A stretch of 33,214 nt of DNA from IMG/VR virus record IMGVR_UViG_3300042470_000362, positions 1-33,214 of that record. One strand, written 5' to 3'. Made by a program: the position numbers and the translations under genes. The notes under the pieces are model-generated. The model did no database searches. It saw only the letters and a program-made list of their open reading frames with translations, and was not told the origin of the DNA. Below are positions 33,199 to 33,214 of the stretch, one piece after another (position 1 is the first letter of the stretch; every line of letters begins with the position of its first letter). The DNA is from a virus.

Positions 33199-33214
33199 AG
33201 CAATATTTTGTAGA

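Noticed and set aside
1-33214. CRISPR array, tRNA, IS element or integrase
   Set aside because: No spaced direct repeats, no cloverleaf with anticodon and CCA, and no transposase or integrase motifs were seen by reading.

Overview
The window is a stretch of a tailed double-stranded DNA phage genome, probably a large myovirus-type phage recovered from an environmental sample. The evidence is tight head-to-tail packing with every supported gene on the minus strand, frequent 1-35 nt gene overlaps, a full phage replication and nucleotide-metabolism module next to fibre, holin-like and sigma-factor genes, and many small genes without recognisable families. The DNA is AT-rich and uses the standard code with Shine-Dalgarno starts, including several TTG starts. 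I see no tRNA, rRNA, IS element, CRISPR array or integrase. The host cannot be named from this sequence. No gap between genes exceeds about 85 nt.

Transcription runs from high to low coordinates. From 33198 down to about 25751 lie a small acidic protein, a sigma-70-like factor, an Ala/Gly/Ser-rich putative structural protein, a membrane-anchored PAS protein, a holin-like protein, a papain-like cysteine peptidase, a large fibre protein with an Mtd-like N-terminus, a small protein, a repetitive Ser/Asn/Tyr-rich probable beta-helix protein and another small protein. From 25754 to 24082 there are four small secreted or membrane proteins (a lipoprotein-like one and three with single membrane segments).

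From 24039 to 19544 is nucleotide metabolism: class Ia ribonucleotide reductase (nrdA, an unlisted 34-codon acidic gene, nrdB), dUTPase and PhoH. From 19536 to 10398 are small accessory genes (zinc ribbon, HTH-like), a DSD-motif glycosyltransferase, a RecA-like recombinase, a Vsr-like endonuclease, a DnaB-type helicase, a DnaG-type primase, a dNMP kinase and a RecB/Cas4-like PD-(D/E)XK nuclease. From 10396 to 7884 are a family 2 glycosyltransferase, a three-module probable virion protein and a SAM methyltransferase. From 7802 to 3600 is the polymerase: a C-family (bacterial Pol III alpha) enzyme split into two genes with a DEDDh proofreading exonuclease gene lying between the halves, followed by an SSB-like protein. 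From 3584 to the left edge are three overlapping GT-B glycosyltransferases, the last cut by the window.

Together the genes supply dNTPs (RNR, dUTPase, dNMP kinase), prime and unwind DNA (primase, helicase, SSB), copy and proofread it (split DnaE plus exonuclease) and recombine it (RecA, nucleases). The polymerase operon appears to have its own sigma-70 promoter. The most interesting points are the split DnaE with the interposed exonuclease and degenerate PHP domain, the PAS/holin/papain-peptidase block, the acidic microprotein between nrdA and nrdB, and five glycosyltransferases spread over the window.
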